Assembly (NCBI RefSeq): GCF_000003815.2
Contig: NC_049980.1
Span: 31,097,127 to 31,161,126 of the forward strand
Length of the DNA: 64,000 nt
Direction: 5' to 3'
Source of the DNA: Branchiostoma floridae
Taxonomy: Eukaryota; Chordata; Leptocardii; Amphioxiformes; Branchiostomatidae
Part shown: positions 22,370 through 33,780 of the stretch, piece after piece
How positions within the stretch are numbered: position 1 is the first letter of the stretch
Layout of the letters: the number at the start of each line of letters is the position of its first letter
Made by a program: the position numbers and the translations under genes
The notes under the pieces: generated by a model
Database searches by the model: none
Told to the model about the DNA's origin: nothing
The model's input: the letters and a program-made list of their open reading frames with translations, nothing else

Positions 22370-23230
22370 CACAGTTCTTTTTTTCATCAATTTTAGATAA
22401 AGTACTTCAGATTCAGCCTAGTCCGCTCCACCGTCGAGTATGGGGCAGTCGTCTGGGATCCTTACCTGAGAAAGGACATCGACGCACTTGAAATGGTCAA
22501 CAGAAGAGCGGCACGGTTCGTGACGAGTAACCACCGCAGGTCTGATGTCAGTGTTACTGCCCTCCTACAGGACCTGAAATGGCCGTCACTCCAGTCGCGA
22601 CGTCAGGTCGCACGACTTGTAATGATGTACAAGATTACCAACAGCCTTGTGGCCATCCCGCCTATTCGCCTCATCCCAGCACACATGAGCACCAGAGCCA
22701 ACCACTCTCACAAATACCGAACCCTACGATGCAGTTGTGATACAGCAAAGTATACCTACTACGCCAGGACAATTCCTGAATGGAACAACCTCTCCGCCCA
22801 CATCGTCGAAAGCCCCTCACTGGACACTTTCAAGAACAGGCTGCTGTCATCGCATACATGTACGTAGTCCAGCCGCTGCGCCTCCCCCATCCGCGCGATA
22901 TTCCTGTGGGAAGTTTGCGGATTAGGAACTAGAACTAGAACTAGAAGTACAACCTAAACTTTCTTCACCGATCCTAGATTAAGTATAACCTACACTGTTT
23001 TCACCTATAATAGATAAAGTAGAACCTTAACTGTTTCTCAACAATTCTAGATAAAGTAGAATCCAAACTGTGTCTTTGCACCAATTTTGGATAAAGTAAA
23101 GCCCAAACCGTTGTCTGTTACCAATTCTACATAAAGCAGAACCAAAAATGTTGTTTTACACTAATTTTAGATAAAGTAGATCACACACTGTTCTTTTTCA
23201 CCAATTTTAAATAAAGAAGAACCCAAAAAT
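22370..23230. repeat. ~48-bp tandem repeat split by LINE fragment
   Basis: Units follow the pattern CACCAATTTTAGATAAAGTA, GAACCCAAACTGTT. One unit lies at 22370-22405 and six more at 22951-23230. The break is exactly at the LINE fragment 22406-22944. Confidence 0.8.
22406..22944 (+). pseudogene. 5'-truncated CR1-type LINE, RT C-terminal fragment
   Basis: From 22406 the frame reads RFSLVRSTVEYGAVVWDP, then LEMVNRRAARFVTSN, DLKWPSLQSRRQVARLVMMY, IPEWNNLSAHIVESPSLDTF, stopping at 22867. These are the standard last ~150 residues after the RT domain in CR1-like LINEs. The 3' end carries a (GAACTA)n tail at 22925-22944. AAGTAC occurs at 22400-22405 and 22945-22950, a 6-bp target-site duplication. 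The flanking 48-bp tandem repeat is split by the insertion. Only the tail of the polyprotein remains, so it cannot move itself. Confidence 0.85.
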
Positions 23231-25314
23231 ATTCCAATGAAATACAATACCTCTTTCGTTAGCGCTGGTGTTACGTTCTATTTTTCTCCTTCTTCGTGTC
23301 AAGGAATTTAACATTTAACATTTATCTGGGAAATCCCCATGCATGTGTGTAGTTTATTGATTCATGTTATGTGGGAAGTGAAGTGGCTTGTCTATGTGTC
23401 CCCTCACGGATTTCATGTGCACACATACCTGCTCTACAAATCACACATACGATAGAATGTACATGCACGGCCAAAATTAGAAACGTGCCAAGGTGAACTA
23501 ACTAACAGATCAGAATGAATAAGAATGAAGTGCCTATTCGAGATGCCATTTGGAAAGGACTGTAGCTCTCATCTGCCACGCAAGAAATCCCATTTTACTA
23601 GGGCGGTGACCTAGATGCGACCACACTGCAGCCTAACATATTTACGATTTTCCACAAATCCGGTCACGTGCACAGCAACATTGCCCGCGATCGCCTTCTG
23701 GTCGATGTGATTTAAAGCACAGGACGACAAATGTGAAATAGCTCGCTAAACTCCGTGAATAGAACAACACGAAAACTTTTCTCTTCTCTTACACGCAATG
23801 TCTGTCTCCTATGTGAAGAAGTACCTTCCGTCCTTGTCAAAGGCCTCCTACGCATCAAATCTCAATTATCTCTGTATCTTATGGATCACTGCGTTGGTGT
23901 GCGTGTCGATTCATTCTGCTCATTAGCTATTCTTTCCCTTACAAAAATTGATCTTCATACTACTAATTGCGTATTTCTTCCATGTGTTAATCTTTTTGTG
24001 CCCATGCACTAATCTTGTTTTAGACCTCCTAACTTTAGAGGGAGTGTTCCGCTATTTGTAAAGCTTTCCACCCATGAATTGATACAGTCGGTACTAACGA
24101 AAGAAACCTTGGAATGTTATCCCCACTCCATCTTAGTCTAAATGTGAAGGAGTTAACAGCCTATTTACTCGAAATCGTTGACTGTCATCTTTGGCAATGA
24201 AATCCACCATAACTTTCCCAACTGTCAAGGCCAAGGACGCGTTTCTTTCTGAGTGAACAAGAAATCAAGGTTTTCACACCTCCATGAAATCGAATACATC
24301 TAGAGTTTTTTTAAATTTCATTTTCCATTCATTTTCTCGAATTTTTCTCTGATTCTGTCTGTGTGTTTGTCCGTTAGCTTTCTTGGGACAACAGGCATCC
24401 ATATAGCAGGAAATCAAACGATACTGGTAATCAAGATGATCCTTCACACGATAATCGGAATGAGCCGAAATGCCATGTGGATAAAAAAGTCTTCGTATAT
24501 TCTTGGCAATTCGTAGAGTATTCCATAAATTTACACTGTATTCAAATATTTGTGCCTATTCTTGAATGTTTTTGCAATGCCCAACACTTTCAAAGTGCAT
24601 TTGGAGTTGAGAAATATTGAGCGGCATTCAAAGTGTATTCTAACGACAGTACGACCGCATTCTACGGCATTCCAACATTATACGAAGCATAATGATCTTA
24701 TTCGATGGAGAACCGACCGGCCACAAGAATAAACTCAAATACCTGCAATGCAGTAAGAATTTCTAGAATGTACCCCGAATACCTAGGAATATGCAAGAAT
24801 TTTGATCTAGACGGCCTTTCGGCTCACTCCTCCTCTTGTGTGAAGAGATATTATGTCCATTTGGAATTCTCGCCCGAATGTGGCAAGAATTGTGCAAGTT
24901 CTTCATTCCGTTTCAGTGTGAGGGCCCTGTACCTTCACCTGTATATGACTGTTTTTTAGTATTTAGGAACTAGTTTAGTATTTGGGAACTAGTTTGTTTA
25001 CCTGTGTCAGCTGTGTGTTTCTAAAGACTGGTACTTTACAAGTGTTGTTGTTTTTTGTAGCTTTTAGGACCAGGTATAGTAACTTGCGAGTAGATAATGT
25101 TCATAATGAGAAACTAGTATTAACTTGTGTTTTTGTTAGTGCTTTGGAAATGTTTTCTGCACAAGAAAGAAAATGCTGTGACAAATTGAAAACGTATAGC
25201 TGACGTATTCCGTACCGTAGATGGTGTTGATTTATACGGTCGCGATAGCACTGATTTTTGTAGAGGGGGGCACTAATATTCCTGGACTTCATGACACCAT
25301 TTCCCGCCAGGAAT
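23231..25314. other. No gene recognised
   Basis: I see no ORF with recognisable domains. At 24540-24900 there is a weak decayed periodicity of GCAAGAATTC-like words. TTTAGTATTTGGGAACTAG is nearly duplicated at 24954-24992. Confidence 0.5.
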
Positions 25315-25315
25315 A

Positions 25316-26200
25316 CGAGGGGCGTTCAATAAGTAATACCCCTGACCCACTTCCAGTTATCTGATCTAGATGAAATTTTGCATGTGTAATGATTTATATC
25401 TCTATGGGTTATGTTGCAAATAAAGCAGCTCTGCACTTATTGTGGTTTCTTATTTACAAGTGTTTGAACTGAGTCAGTTGTGAATTGGAGCCAGTTGAGT
25501 GCCGCACAGTGATCCGGTTTTTGTATTTGAAAGGACGAACACCAAAGGAGACTTTTGATGAAATGAAAAAAAAACTTATGGTGATGATGCCCCATCATAT
25601 GACCTTGTAAAACGCTGGCATCGTGAATTCAAACATGGCCGGAAGTCTGTGGAAACAGCTCCCAGACCTGGTCGTCCCTCTTTTGCCATTGATGAGGCAT
25701 CTGTCCGTCAAGTTGAAGCAGCCATTTTGGAAGATCGACGCATTACTGTCGCCCAAGAGGTCAAGATTAGTACAGGGTCTGTGGAAACTATCATTCATGA
25801 CCATTTGCATATGCATAAGGTGTCTGCCAGATGGATTCCCATGTTGCTCACACCTTTCCAGAAGCAAGAACGCGTCGAGTGCTCAATGATGAATTTGCAG
25901 ATGTGCCAAGAAGATGAGTCAAACTTTTTTTCAAAAGACTGATTACACAGGATGAAACTTGGGTCCATCACTATGATCCAGAGACCATAGCCCAGTCAAT
26001 GCAGTGGAAGCACTTGGACTCACCACCTCTAAAGAAGGCAAGGGTGCAGCCCTCCGCTGGCAAGGTCATGCTCAGTCTTCTGGGACCAGGACGTAGTAGT
26101 GATGACAGATTTCCTGGCAAAGGGTACCACAATTACAGGAGCCTATTACGCTTCACTTTTGATGAAATTAAGCGTTTCCCAAAGGTCACCACACCTCGTG
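25316..26200 (+). pseudogene. Mariner (Tc1/mariner) transposon remnant
   Basis: The left end ACGAGGGGCGTTCAATAAGT next to TA is a mariner terminal repeat. Translation from about 25487 gives ELEPVECRTVIRFLYLKGRT, then YGDDAPSYDLVKRWHREF, GRKSVETAPRPGRPS, and TQDETWVHHYDPE with the first catalytic aspartate. In a shifted frame come MTDFLAKGTTITGAYYASLL and the second aspartate. Several frameshifts and a stop (near 25940) break it, the third acidic motif is lost, and no right terminal repeat is found. It is an inactive fossil of a family whose transposase cuts and pastes at TA sites. Confidence 0.9.
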
Positions 26201-26538
26201 CTCCCCATAAACTATCTTATTCCCATTGTGTTCCATTGCAAGCAGTCTTTATCTGTTGGATCGAGTTGTCAATAGTGCCCATTAACCCGCGGTCTACAAC
26301 ATTAAAAAAATTACGGACACACACAACGACAAGCAAACATCACACCAAAAACAATACATCCATTTTGACGGAGGTGCTTTAGACATGGTTCCAAAAGTAT
26401 CGTATTTGTGGTTACTTTTGACATCTAAAATTGTTCATCCTTGGTCGGAAGTCCTCCTAGGAGATGGAAACTCCAAATAATAAACCTGCATCTGCTGGGG
26501 CCGTCTTACGTGGCAAAACAGTTCTGTCCCTGTAGGAC

Positions 26539-26638
26539 NNNNNNNNNNNNNNNNNNNNNNNNNNNNNNNNNNNNNNNNNNNNNNNNNNNNNNNNNNNNNN
26601 NNNNNNNNNNNNNNNNNNNNNNNNNNNNNNNNNNNNNN
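26539..26638. other. Assembly gap (100 N, size probably arbitrary)
   Basis: A run of exactly 100 N is a common placeholder for unknown length. Confidence 1.
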
Positions 26639-26765
26639 TATGATTCATTGATTATGCAAACTGTTAGGGAATGGGTTGAATGCTAAAAAAAGCTGCAAAA
26701 GTCAGAGCTATCTTCAACATCATTTCAATGACTTGAATGTAAGTTCATCTGTGACGGTAGTTAAC

Positions 26766-26971
26766 ATAATGATACAATTGTAAGACCTAAATCACACTTC
26801 CGGAAAGGGTCAAAGGTGCTTCGTATTCGGTATCGGCCCCCGTCTCGGTTGAGGAAGTGTGATTTAGGTTTTGGCTCATTACAACTTGAGAAGGATCAGA
26901 GGACTGATCGAAAGCTTGTTGGTAAGCGCTTTATTTTGTGTACGGATATAAAGTCTTAAAATTGTATCATT
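26766..26971 (+). mobile_element. Foldback element with hammerhead-like internal hairpin
   Basis: ATAATGATACAATT at 26766-26779 is the exact reverse complement of AATTGTATCATTAT at 26958-26971. Inside, CCTAAATCACACTTCC (26786-26801) pairs with its complement at 26853-26868. A third hairpin, GATCAG (26894-26899) and CTGATC (26904-26909), is preceded by TTGAGAAG and followed by GAAAGC, echoing the CTGATGA/GAAAC layout at 21165 but with changed core bases. Confidence 0.65.
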
Positions 26972-27539
26972 ATCATTTCAATGATATAGGAAGACATCTA
27001 TTTGTCTGTGTTGATATAAAGTTGAATACCCTCTAAACCCCACATAAGCAGCTACTGTAACCCATAGCAATCTCTTAAGCTTAAAGGAATAAATCTCTCT
27101 AAAACCCATGTCGATTGTACGATATGGATCACTGCGCAACAGCCTGATGATAACATTCATCCAACATAAATCCTCTAAAAGGGTCCAAATCGTCTGTAGA
27201 ACGGTATTGGTATGTATTTGTCATCTGAATGCCTTCTAAACTCGACTTTTAGAGCTGTGCATGGAAGTTGAAAAGAACTTGTTTTGCCAACAGACTCTCG
27301 GATTTTGTTCGATTGTTCTGGTCATTGGATCGACATGCCGACGCCCCTGGTAATGCACTGGAAAGCCTCTAAAAGGCAGCATCTCCGTAATGTCTAAATA
27401 TGCCATTCAGAAGTGTGGATTTCCCCGCAGCTAGAGCGAACTGGTCGTGCGGAATTGGGCGTTTCAATCGGTTTGACCTTCTGCGTATAAACGTGGCGGT
27501 ACTTTCAATAGATACTGTGAAGCTTGCAACGTTCGCCGT

Positions 27540-27835
27540 GGTTTTATTATGTTTACCTTCATAGTTAACATATCGTTTTTGCTGTGTTTCCTCTTCTCCA
27601 AACAAATAAGGTCCATGACCTGGACCTGGACCATGGTTACCGGTTAAGTACCAGGCACCCTGTGGTGTTCGGTTACATAATGTAGCAAATGTCACAGATC
27701 TAGAGGGGTTCGGGGCACTACGTGTAGAAATGTGTCGAAATAAGAATAACCACAACAGTAACCAGTGTCAGACTACAACATGTAAAGGTAAACATTACAT
27801 ATTTGCTTGCAAATGTTACCTTTCTGGTTTTCACA
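27540..27835 (-). mobile_element. Dispersed MITE-like repeat, family D, copy 1
   Basis: The minus strand shares ATTTGCAAGCAAAT, CATGTTGTAGTCTGACACTG, TTTGCTACATTATGTAACCG, AACACCACAGGGTGCCTGG and ACCGGTAACCATGG with the copy at 33225-33520. The two copies face each other across 5.4 kb. A shared peptide-like reading (FATLCNRTP..GA) changes without codon-position bias, so I do not treat it as coding. Confidence 0.75.
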
Positions 27836-28810
27836 GTATTCGCTGTAAGGATCCACTGCGAAATCATGACACCGCGAATCGGTGATCTTGTGCCACAACA
27901 TTGTTTCGGTTGCGAATTCAAAATACCGCGAGAACTTCCTCTTCTATTCCTATATTGCAAAACTATTCTATTCGATCACTTGTATATATATATGTTCATT
28001 TTGTGTTGTATATTTATGTCTGTGGCCACGATACCAGCCTTGCTGCCTAGTGCCCACAGTTTATTGTTTTGTCACAGCCTGAATCAAAGCAAAGACAGAT
28101 GTTTCTACGGTACTGTCACAGAGGAAAACAACTTGACTGCCTGCAGAAGTTACCTTTGATAATCGTTTTATCGTGTCAGGATGTACAGTACGGTTCATTG
28201 ACGGGCACCATGCGATGTGTGAGGAGTAGGATTTGGATGCATTGCTCTTCCTAAGCACCTGAGACAGATTTATCAGAGATTAAGATGTTGAACTGCCCCA
28301 GCACTTCCTTGTGATGATATTCTTCGATATCCCTATTGGGACACAAACTGAACTGAGATAAAAGAAAACAAGTCCCTAATGGGAGACAGGCCGACGTGGA
28401 GCACGCTTCCTCGTATAGTTGGTGCGGGATATCAACCAAAGTAAAATAAGTATTGGGAATATATATTGTTTATCCACAACATCATGTTTTTCTAGAGCCT
28501 AAATTTTGATGAGCATCTTTGGTCCTCTTCATGGCAATATCAAATGACTGCTTCACTTTGCACTGCAGCTAGGTGTCCAACCATTATTGCACTGAAGAAG
28601 ATGCCAGGCCGTCTTCGGTACGGTGCCACTTGAAAAATATGAGGGTGTGGATGATATGTTATCTGGTCATTCACCTACTTAATGGAATCATTTAAAGAGG
28701 GTATTGGCCTGGATAGCTAGATAAAGGGAAGATAGAAGAGCCGCGGGAGAATGGATAGGTACATCGCTGACAGAGTGCGCCCACAGAGCCAGAAACCTAA
28801 CGGAGTAGAA

Positions 28811-29245
28811 GAGGCTGATACTGGATACCAATGTAGTCTCCGACCTTCAGAGGACGGGACTAGGTACTAGGTAAAGGGTAATCAGGAACACACGTACGTC
28901 GATGTAGGTCGGACCCTCAGATGATAAGATACACAAAAAAACAGTTACTCAAGCAACTGGATATGTTTTTGGAAAGGGGCAGGCGTTTTAGATAGTATCC
29001 AGAATCTTACGTCAGAAACAGAAAAAAAGTGTAAAGGCTGATACCGGATGCCACCATAGAGCCTCGTGATCAGACATGAGGATGGGGATAGATAGAGGGT
29101 CATCAGGAACACACGTACGTCGATGAGGGTCAAACTTTCAGGTAATAAGATACACCAAAAAGCAGTTACTCAAGCAGCTGGATAAGACTTGAGACAGGGG
29201 CAGGCGTTTCAGAGAGCATCCAAATATTATACGACAGTAACAATA
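28811..29245 (-). repeat. Tandem dimer of a ~225-bp retrozyme-like unit
   Basis: Two successive units each contain GGCTGATACCGGATG-type starts, AACACACGTACGTCGATG, TAAGATACAC, GTTACTCAAGCAACTGGATA and an inverse hammerhead-like block (28985-29015 and 29203-29238). In the first unit the core is CTGACGT with AAAAC. In the second it is CTGTCGT with GAAAC and GCC. Both cores are mutated. Unit length, tandem state and ribozyme position resemble metazoan retrozymes. Confidence 0.65.
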
Positions 29246-29899
29246 GAGAGATTTGGTAGAAATGGTTTTATAACCTAGCTTTGAATTCAAATGTTAAAGA
29301 TCTGAAGACAATTTTGCATTGTCCAATAGGAACCAAGGGTAAGCGAAAGAGTTAAGTTGAAGACAAGTTTGGATTGTCCAATAAGAGACAAGGGTACGTC
29401 AATACGAAGTTGATTCAACCGAAACGCAGGTTGTTGATGTAGTTAAGAAGACTGTTGCCTCAATACACGCATTGTTCTATTATCATTTTACACTCATTTC
29501 CTTTCACTACATGTTGTAATGAGTACTGGTATGTTCTGTAATGTTTTCTGAACATCAGCATTCCCTACCAGTGCTCCAAGTAACAAGTGAAACGCAGTCA
29601 GAGTCTTCGTTCCTATCGTGAAGTGTTTCAAGACTTCACAGGAATTAGGCCTCCAGAAGTGGGGGTTAAGTTGGCGTAGACAGGGGCCAGAAAAGTAGTT
29701 ATTTATTCCCATGTTGAAAATTTCTATGGAGATTCTTACTTACAGCATTCTCCTACGCTTGGCTTTTCAATCACTGCGGCACTGTGCTTGCGTAAACAGC
29801 AGATGGACACCCGCTGATAGATAAGCGCGGGTATTTACCTGAACTGCGCCACTTTCGTTATACTAGGAAAATGCGCAAACTTCCAGAATTTGTGCCAAT

Positions 29900-30035
29900 A
29901 CTCATTTGGCATGCCGTCTGTCTATATTCGTCCAATTTCTATTATTTTTCCAGTGACATGTGGAGCATGGCAGAGGCTAAGACTTCCATACGGACCTCAT
30001 ACGGATTTGAATAAATACGCACGTGTGAGCCCACC
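29900..30035. mobile_element. Family A foldback MITE, right half
   Basis: TATATTCGTCCAATTTCTAT, GGAGCATGGCAGAGGCTAAG, TTCCATACGGACCTCATACG and ACGCACGTGTGAGCCCACC match the right arm at 34540-34655. Confidence 0.75.
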
Positions 30036-30149
30036 CTTACCAACGTACTGACGTGCATAAGAAGCCAAGCCAAGATGAGCGGGTTATTGGAAATAGCAGC
30101 GCTGTTATTATGAACAAACATACAATGATTAAACTGCATAATACCTGGG

Positions 30150-30460
30150 CCACGATAACATTCGATATAGGTGTTTCCGACCGTGTGATAAATATAGAAT
30201 ACAACACGGTGTATTCCGTATCACCCAAGGTGCCAGCCCGACCGCGGGAAGGATCGCCCGACAATTCGGCCCGTTCGAAACGGTTCGATTTACTCGAAGG
30301 AAGCCTGTGTGATACAACTTAAAACCCGTGTGATGCGGAGAGTCATCACACGGTCCGGAACACCCGTATCGAACGTTTTCGCGTCACAGGTATGACATAA
30401 AAAGCCGTGCCACACAGGTACCTCGGGTGATACGGAATACACCGTGTTCTATTCTACATA
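30150..30460. mobile_element. MITE family C, most complete copy
   Basis: AACACGGTGTATTCCGTATC near 30203 is mirrored by GATACGGAATACACCGTGTT near 30431, giving arms of about 30 bp. Further inner mirrored blocks occur (GTTTCCGACCGTGTGA and TCACACGGTCCGGAACACC). Partial copies lie at 51050-51425 and 59745-60066. Confidence 0.8.
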
Positions 30461-31377
30461 GATCTTATAAAACGTGCAAATCGTGCTGCTTTGCCACTTT
30501 GTTCGAGAAGTTCGTACGTTTAGATAACAAATCGCCACAGTCCAGTTAGATGCCCCCTTAATTCCTTCTTGCGTCGCCTGGCGCCAAGGTCGATACATTT
30601 TGACAGTACTCGTAAGTAGGCCGGAAACAGGAACTCCAATTTCCCTCCTGCTGGTCAGGCATTTTGGCAAGAAGTCAAAGCAAGCCAGCTTTGCGATTAT
30701 AACCCAACAGGAGTTCAGAGGCCTCATACATCAATGGCATATCTAGAACCTTTTAAGATTTATTCTTCATATTGCCTGGTTGATTGTGTAAATGAGGCGG
30801 TAATCAGCTTCCATACTACCCTAAGGCTATTACAAAGGGTTGGCCTGATGACGGAGCAATATACAATATTCATGCAAAGTTTAACCCAAATGTCAGAAGG
30901 AAGACAGACGGAATTATGAAAGTTAGAAAAAAACAGACACATCTTGATCATTAAATCTTATCAAGTCTTCAAACACAGTCTGTAACCATCCGCGGGAACC
31001 GCTGACTGAAAACATCACCACTTCAAAAGATGCCGACAGAGTCACTCGGGTGACTGTCTATCTAGTAGTGCGTACCATAGCAACTACACGCGTAGATATG
31101 GAGAAAGGTGCTTTAATGTTGGCTTTAGATAAGACCAGTAAAACGCCATTATGTAAAATTAAGAGTCATGACGGGAGATCTGGCGCATCCTGTCTTGTGT
31201 TCAGGTAGAAGAAAGTGCCTGCCACCCCGTAGGGGGCGGCATAGCCCCAACGGTGTTGTAATATACCGTATGACTCTACAAAGATTCATTGCAAGAATAA
31301 ATCAGACAACACCAGGGAGGGATAGGACGATCTCTTATACATTGTTTGATAGATACCAGGAACAACCATATGATTAA

Positions 31378-31915
31378 GGCCACAGCAAGTAAATTTTATG
31401 GATGACATCCTCTGCAGATTGCAAAAATATTGCGATAGGGCGAAAAAAAACAAGATGAGTGAAAAAAAAACAAGATGGCTACATCTTCAAAAATAGGCAC
31501 CATAAAGTTGTGATGACTGTTGTAAAAAGAAATGAAGGGACAAAACATGGTATCAGAGCCAACGAGACATTCATTCCTGTATTTAAGACATGTACTGGTG
31601 TGGTAAAAGTGACACTAGTGTGGTAGACTGGCATCACCAACAAAGTTGGCAACCACACTCAAAGCTTCCATATTGGTGTCACTTTTACAACTATCCAATA
31701 AGTTTCATTTCTACAACTATCGTCTCGGGTACCTTAGAAGTGTCACTTATACAAGCACAACTATTAGGCTACAACACAACATATTTGCTCATTTTGGTAC
31801 TTTATCGTCATGTTGACCATCCCTACGGAAGAAAAAAATTCTTGTTTTTTTTCCGAAATCAGGCGAAAATTAATGCGCGCGCTGATGTCATCCATAAAAT
31901 TTACTTGCTGTGGCC
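31378..31915. mobile_element. Harbinger-like foldback MITE, family J
   Basis: GGCCACAGCAAGTAAATTTT then ATGGATGACATC at the left is matched exactly by its reverse complement at the right end (31880-31915). TAA follows and precedes the element (31375-31377 and 31916-31918), a TWA-type duplication as in PIF/Harbinger. GCGCGCGC next to TTAATTTTCG is shared with 36290 and 48725. It is 538 bp with no transposase. Confidence 0.75.
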
Positions 31916-32802
31916 TAAGGTACTCCAGCTAGTTGCCGCTAAGAAGTTTTGTGCCCCCTCCCTTCCCCCCTCTCCAAGACATTTATCAAAAGATATATAA
32001 GCTATCAAACTCCGTCTGCAGACGATAGCACGCAGAATGACAACAAGTTAACTTAAGGCTCTTTTGCCACAAGTTTTAGACTGATATCCCAATCTTATGG
32101 GACTTGATGCAATGTCAAGGGCGCCTGAGCTTCAAACTTGCGCATGTGACTATCGCAATGCCCCAGTAAACTGTCGTAATACCATCTAAACTGTCGTAAT
32201 ACCCCCGGTACTTTGCAGGAGAATCCGTCGGCGAGCTGAAAGATACATTTTTGGCATTAATAGTCCCACTGATGTCTCGATCATCGCGCGAGTTTTACAG
32301 ATAGGCCGATTTTGGCACATCGCTGAGCCTCTTCCTGTCTGATGGGGTGAAAAGCACGCCTGGCTCTCTGGTGATTTTGAAAATGGACTGTGTGTCGGGG
32401 GCATAGGAGATGTAGATGACACGCGAACTGGGTGCAAATGTAATCTGATATACTGTGAGTGAGTCTCGTGAGCTTTTTGGCAGAGCCATGGCACTTTTGA
32501 ACTTGACTCGACTGATGCATTCAAGTACGCAAAACCTAGTTGATCATTCAAGGAAGGCGGTCTCTAGACGTCTGGTCGGCTAAAAGTAGCAAACGTTCGT
32601 GGGAAGTAACGACACCAGTATCATTCACTCTGCCTCAGGGGCATGCATATATGTGTGAATGAATATTCAGTCACCTATAGCTTCAATTTCTTGCACGCAC
32701 TCCTGCTATATATGGCATACGATACGAAGTTGTTATTGCACTGAATGATGTAGTTTCTTATATGTTTGCTCCTAGACAGACACGAGCAACGCGTAGAACT
32801 CA

Positions 32803-33076
32803 GTCAGTCACTCACTCACGGCCATTAACCACAGTGGTCGTGGGGGCTCCAGCCTCCACGTCATCCAGCAACGGTGATCTTAGCCCATCTCGATCTGTCC
32901 TCTGCCCCTCTGATCAGTTCTTCGGTGCTTAGGCCAGTCCATGTCTTAATGTTGTCCAGCCACGTCTTCCTTGGCCTACCTCGTTTCCTCCCTCCTGCTA
33001 CTGTGCCTTGTAGTATGGTCTTAGCGAGGGAGTTGTGTCGGCATATGTGGCCGAACCAGTTCAGCTTCCGACGCGT
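32803..33076 (-). pseudogene. RTE-like LINE, C-terminal fragment
   Basis: On the minus strand from about 33076 to the stop at 32861 the frame reads RRKLNWFGHICRHNSLAKTI, GGRKRGRPRKTWLDNIKTWT and AEDRSRWAKI. This is the conserved end of many animal endonuclease-reverse transcriptases. A TGAC/TGAG-type tail (32803-32820) closes the 3' end. The RT domain itself is missing. Confidence 0.8.
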
Positions 33077-33224
33077 AGAACTACTCCTCGTTTATTCATC
33101 TTGCAAAAGAAATTGTCCAAGATTATTACAGGAGCCCGCTGTGACTGAGTGAGACTATCTGTAACATTGTCTGTGCTGTGACATATCGCAAGTTGTGGCT
33201 CTTATATGCAAGAAACAAAGCAAA

Positions 33225-33520
33225 CTAGAAAGGTAATATTTGCAAGCAAATACAGAATGTTACCTTCACATGTTGTAGTCTAACACTGGCAACTGTTTTG
33301 TTCATTCTTATTTGAATACATTTCTAAATGTAGTGACCCGAGCCCCTCTAGATCTGACATTTGCTACATTATGTAACCGAACACCACATGGTGCCTGCTA
33401 CTTTACCGGTTACCATGGTGACAGCCGTCTGGTCCAGGTCGTTGACCTTATTTGTGCGGAAAAGAAGAAGAAACAAAGCAAAAACAATATGTTCCCTTCT
33501 GTGAAGGTAACATAATAAAA
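33225..33520 (+). mobile_element. Dispersed MITE-like repeat, family D, copy 2
   Basis: This is the plus-strand counterpart of 27540-27835, with ATTTGCAAGCAAAT, TTTGCTACATTATGTAACCG, CCGGTTACCATGG and GAAGGTAACATAAT at the end. Confidence 0.75.
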
Positions 33521-33529
33521 ACAAACTGC

Positions 33530-33780
33530 GTTTTAGTGATCTTTCAGTCTCCGACGTATGTCTCTTGAAACGGGCCTTTGATGTCTTGGACCTTGGCACT
33601 GTAAGTGGTACTCCGCTAGCGCTATTCTATCCTTTATGGAGATTTTATCCTTGGCCTTGTATGCTAACGTTACTATTGCTTAGATGTTACGAAGAGTCCT
33701 TGTCGGTTTGAAGCAGTCTTGACGCCATTTGAAGTAAATCTGGCACCCTAAGACTTGACATTCCTTTATTGTTGTTGTTG
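33530..33780 (+). repeat. Dispersed repeat family E, copy 1
   Basis: TTAGTGATCTTTCA, GGGCCTTTGATGT, TTGGCACTGTAAGTGGTAC and GTCGGTTTGAAGCAGTCTTG are shared with 38320-38520 (opposite strand). The last block also occurs at 36080. Confidence 0.75.

Noticed and set aside
27369-27755. 128-codon ORF sharing FATLCNRTP with 33312-33515
   Set aside because: The shared peptide is family D repeat DNA; differences do not favour synonymous positions.
32186-32551. 121-codon minus-strand ORF and its overlapping frames
   Set aside because: Three frames are open together with no recognised motif; treated as chance.
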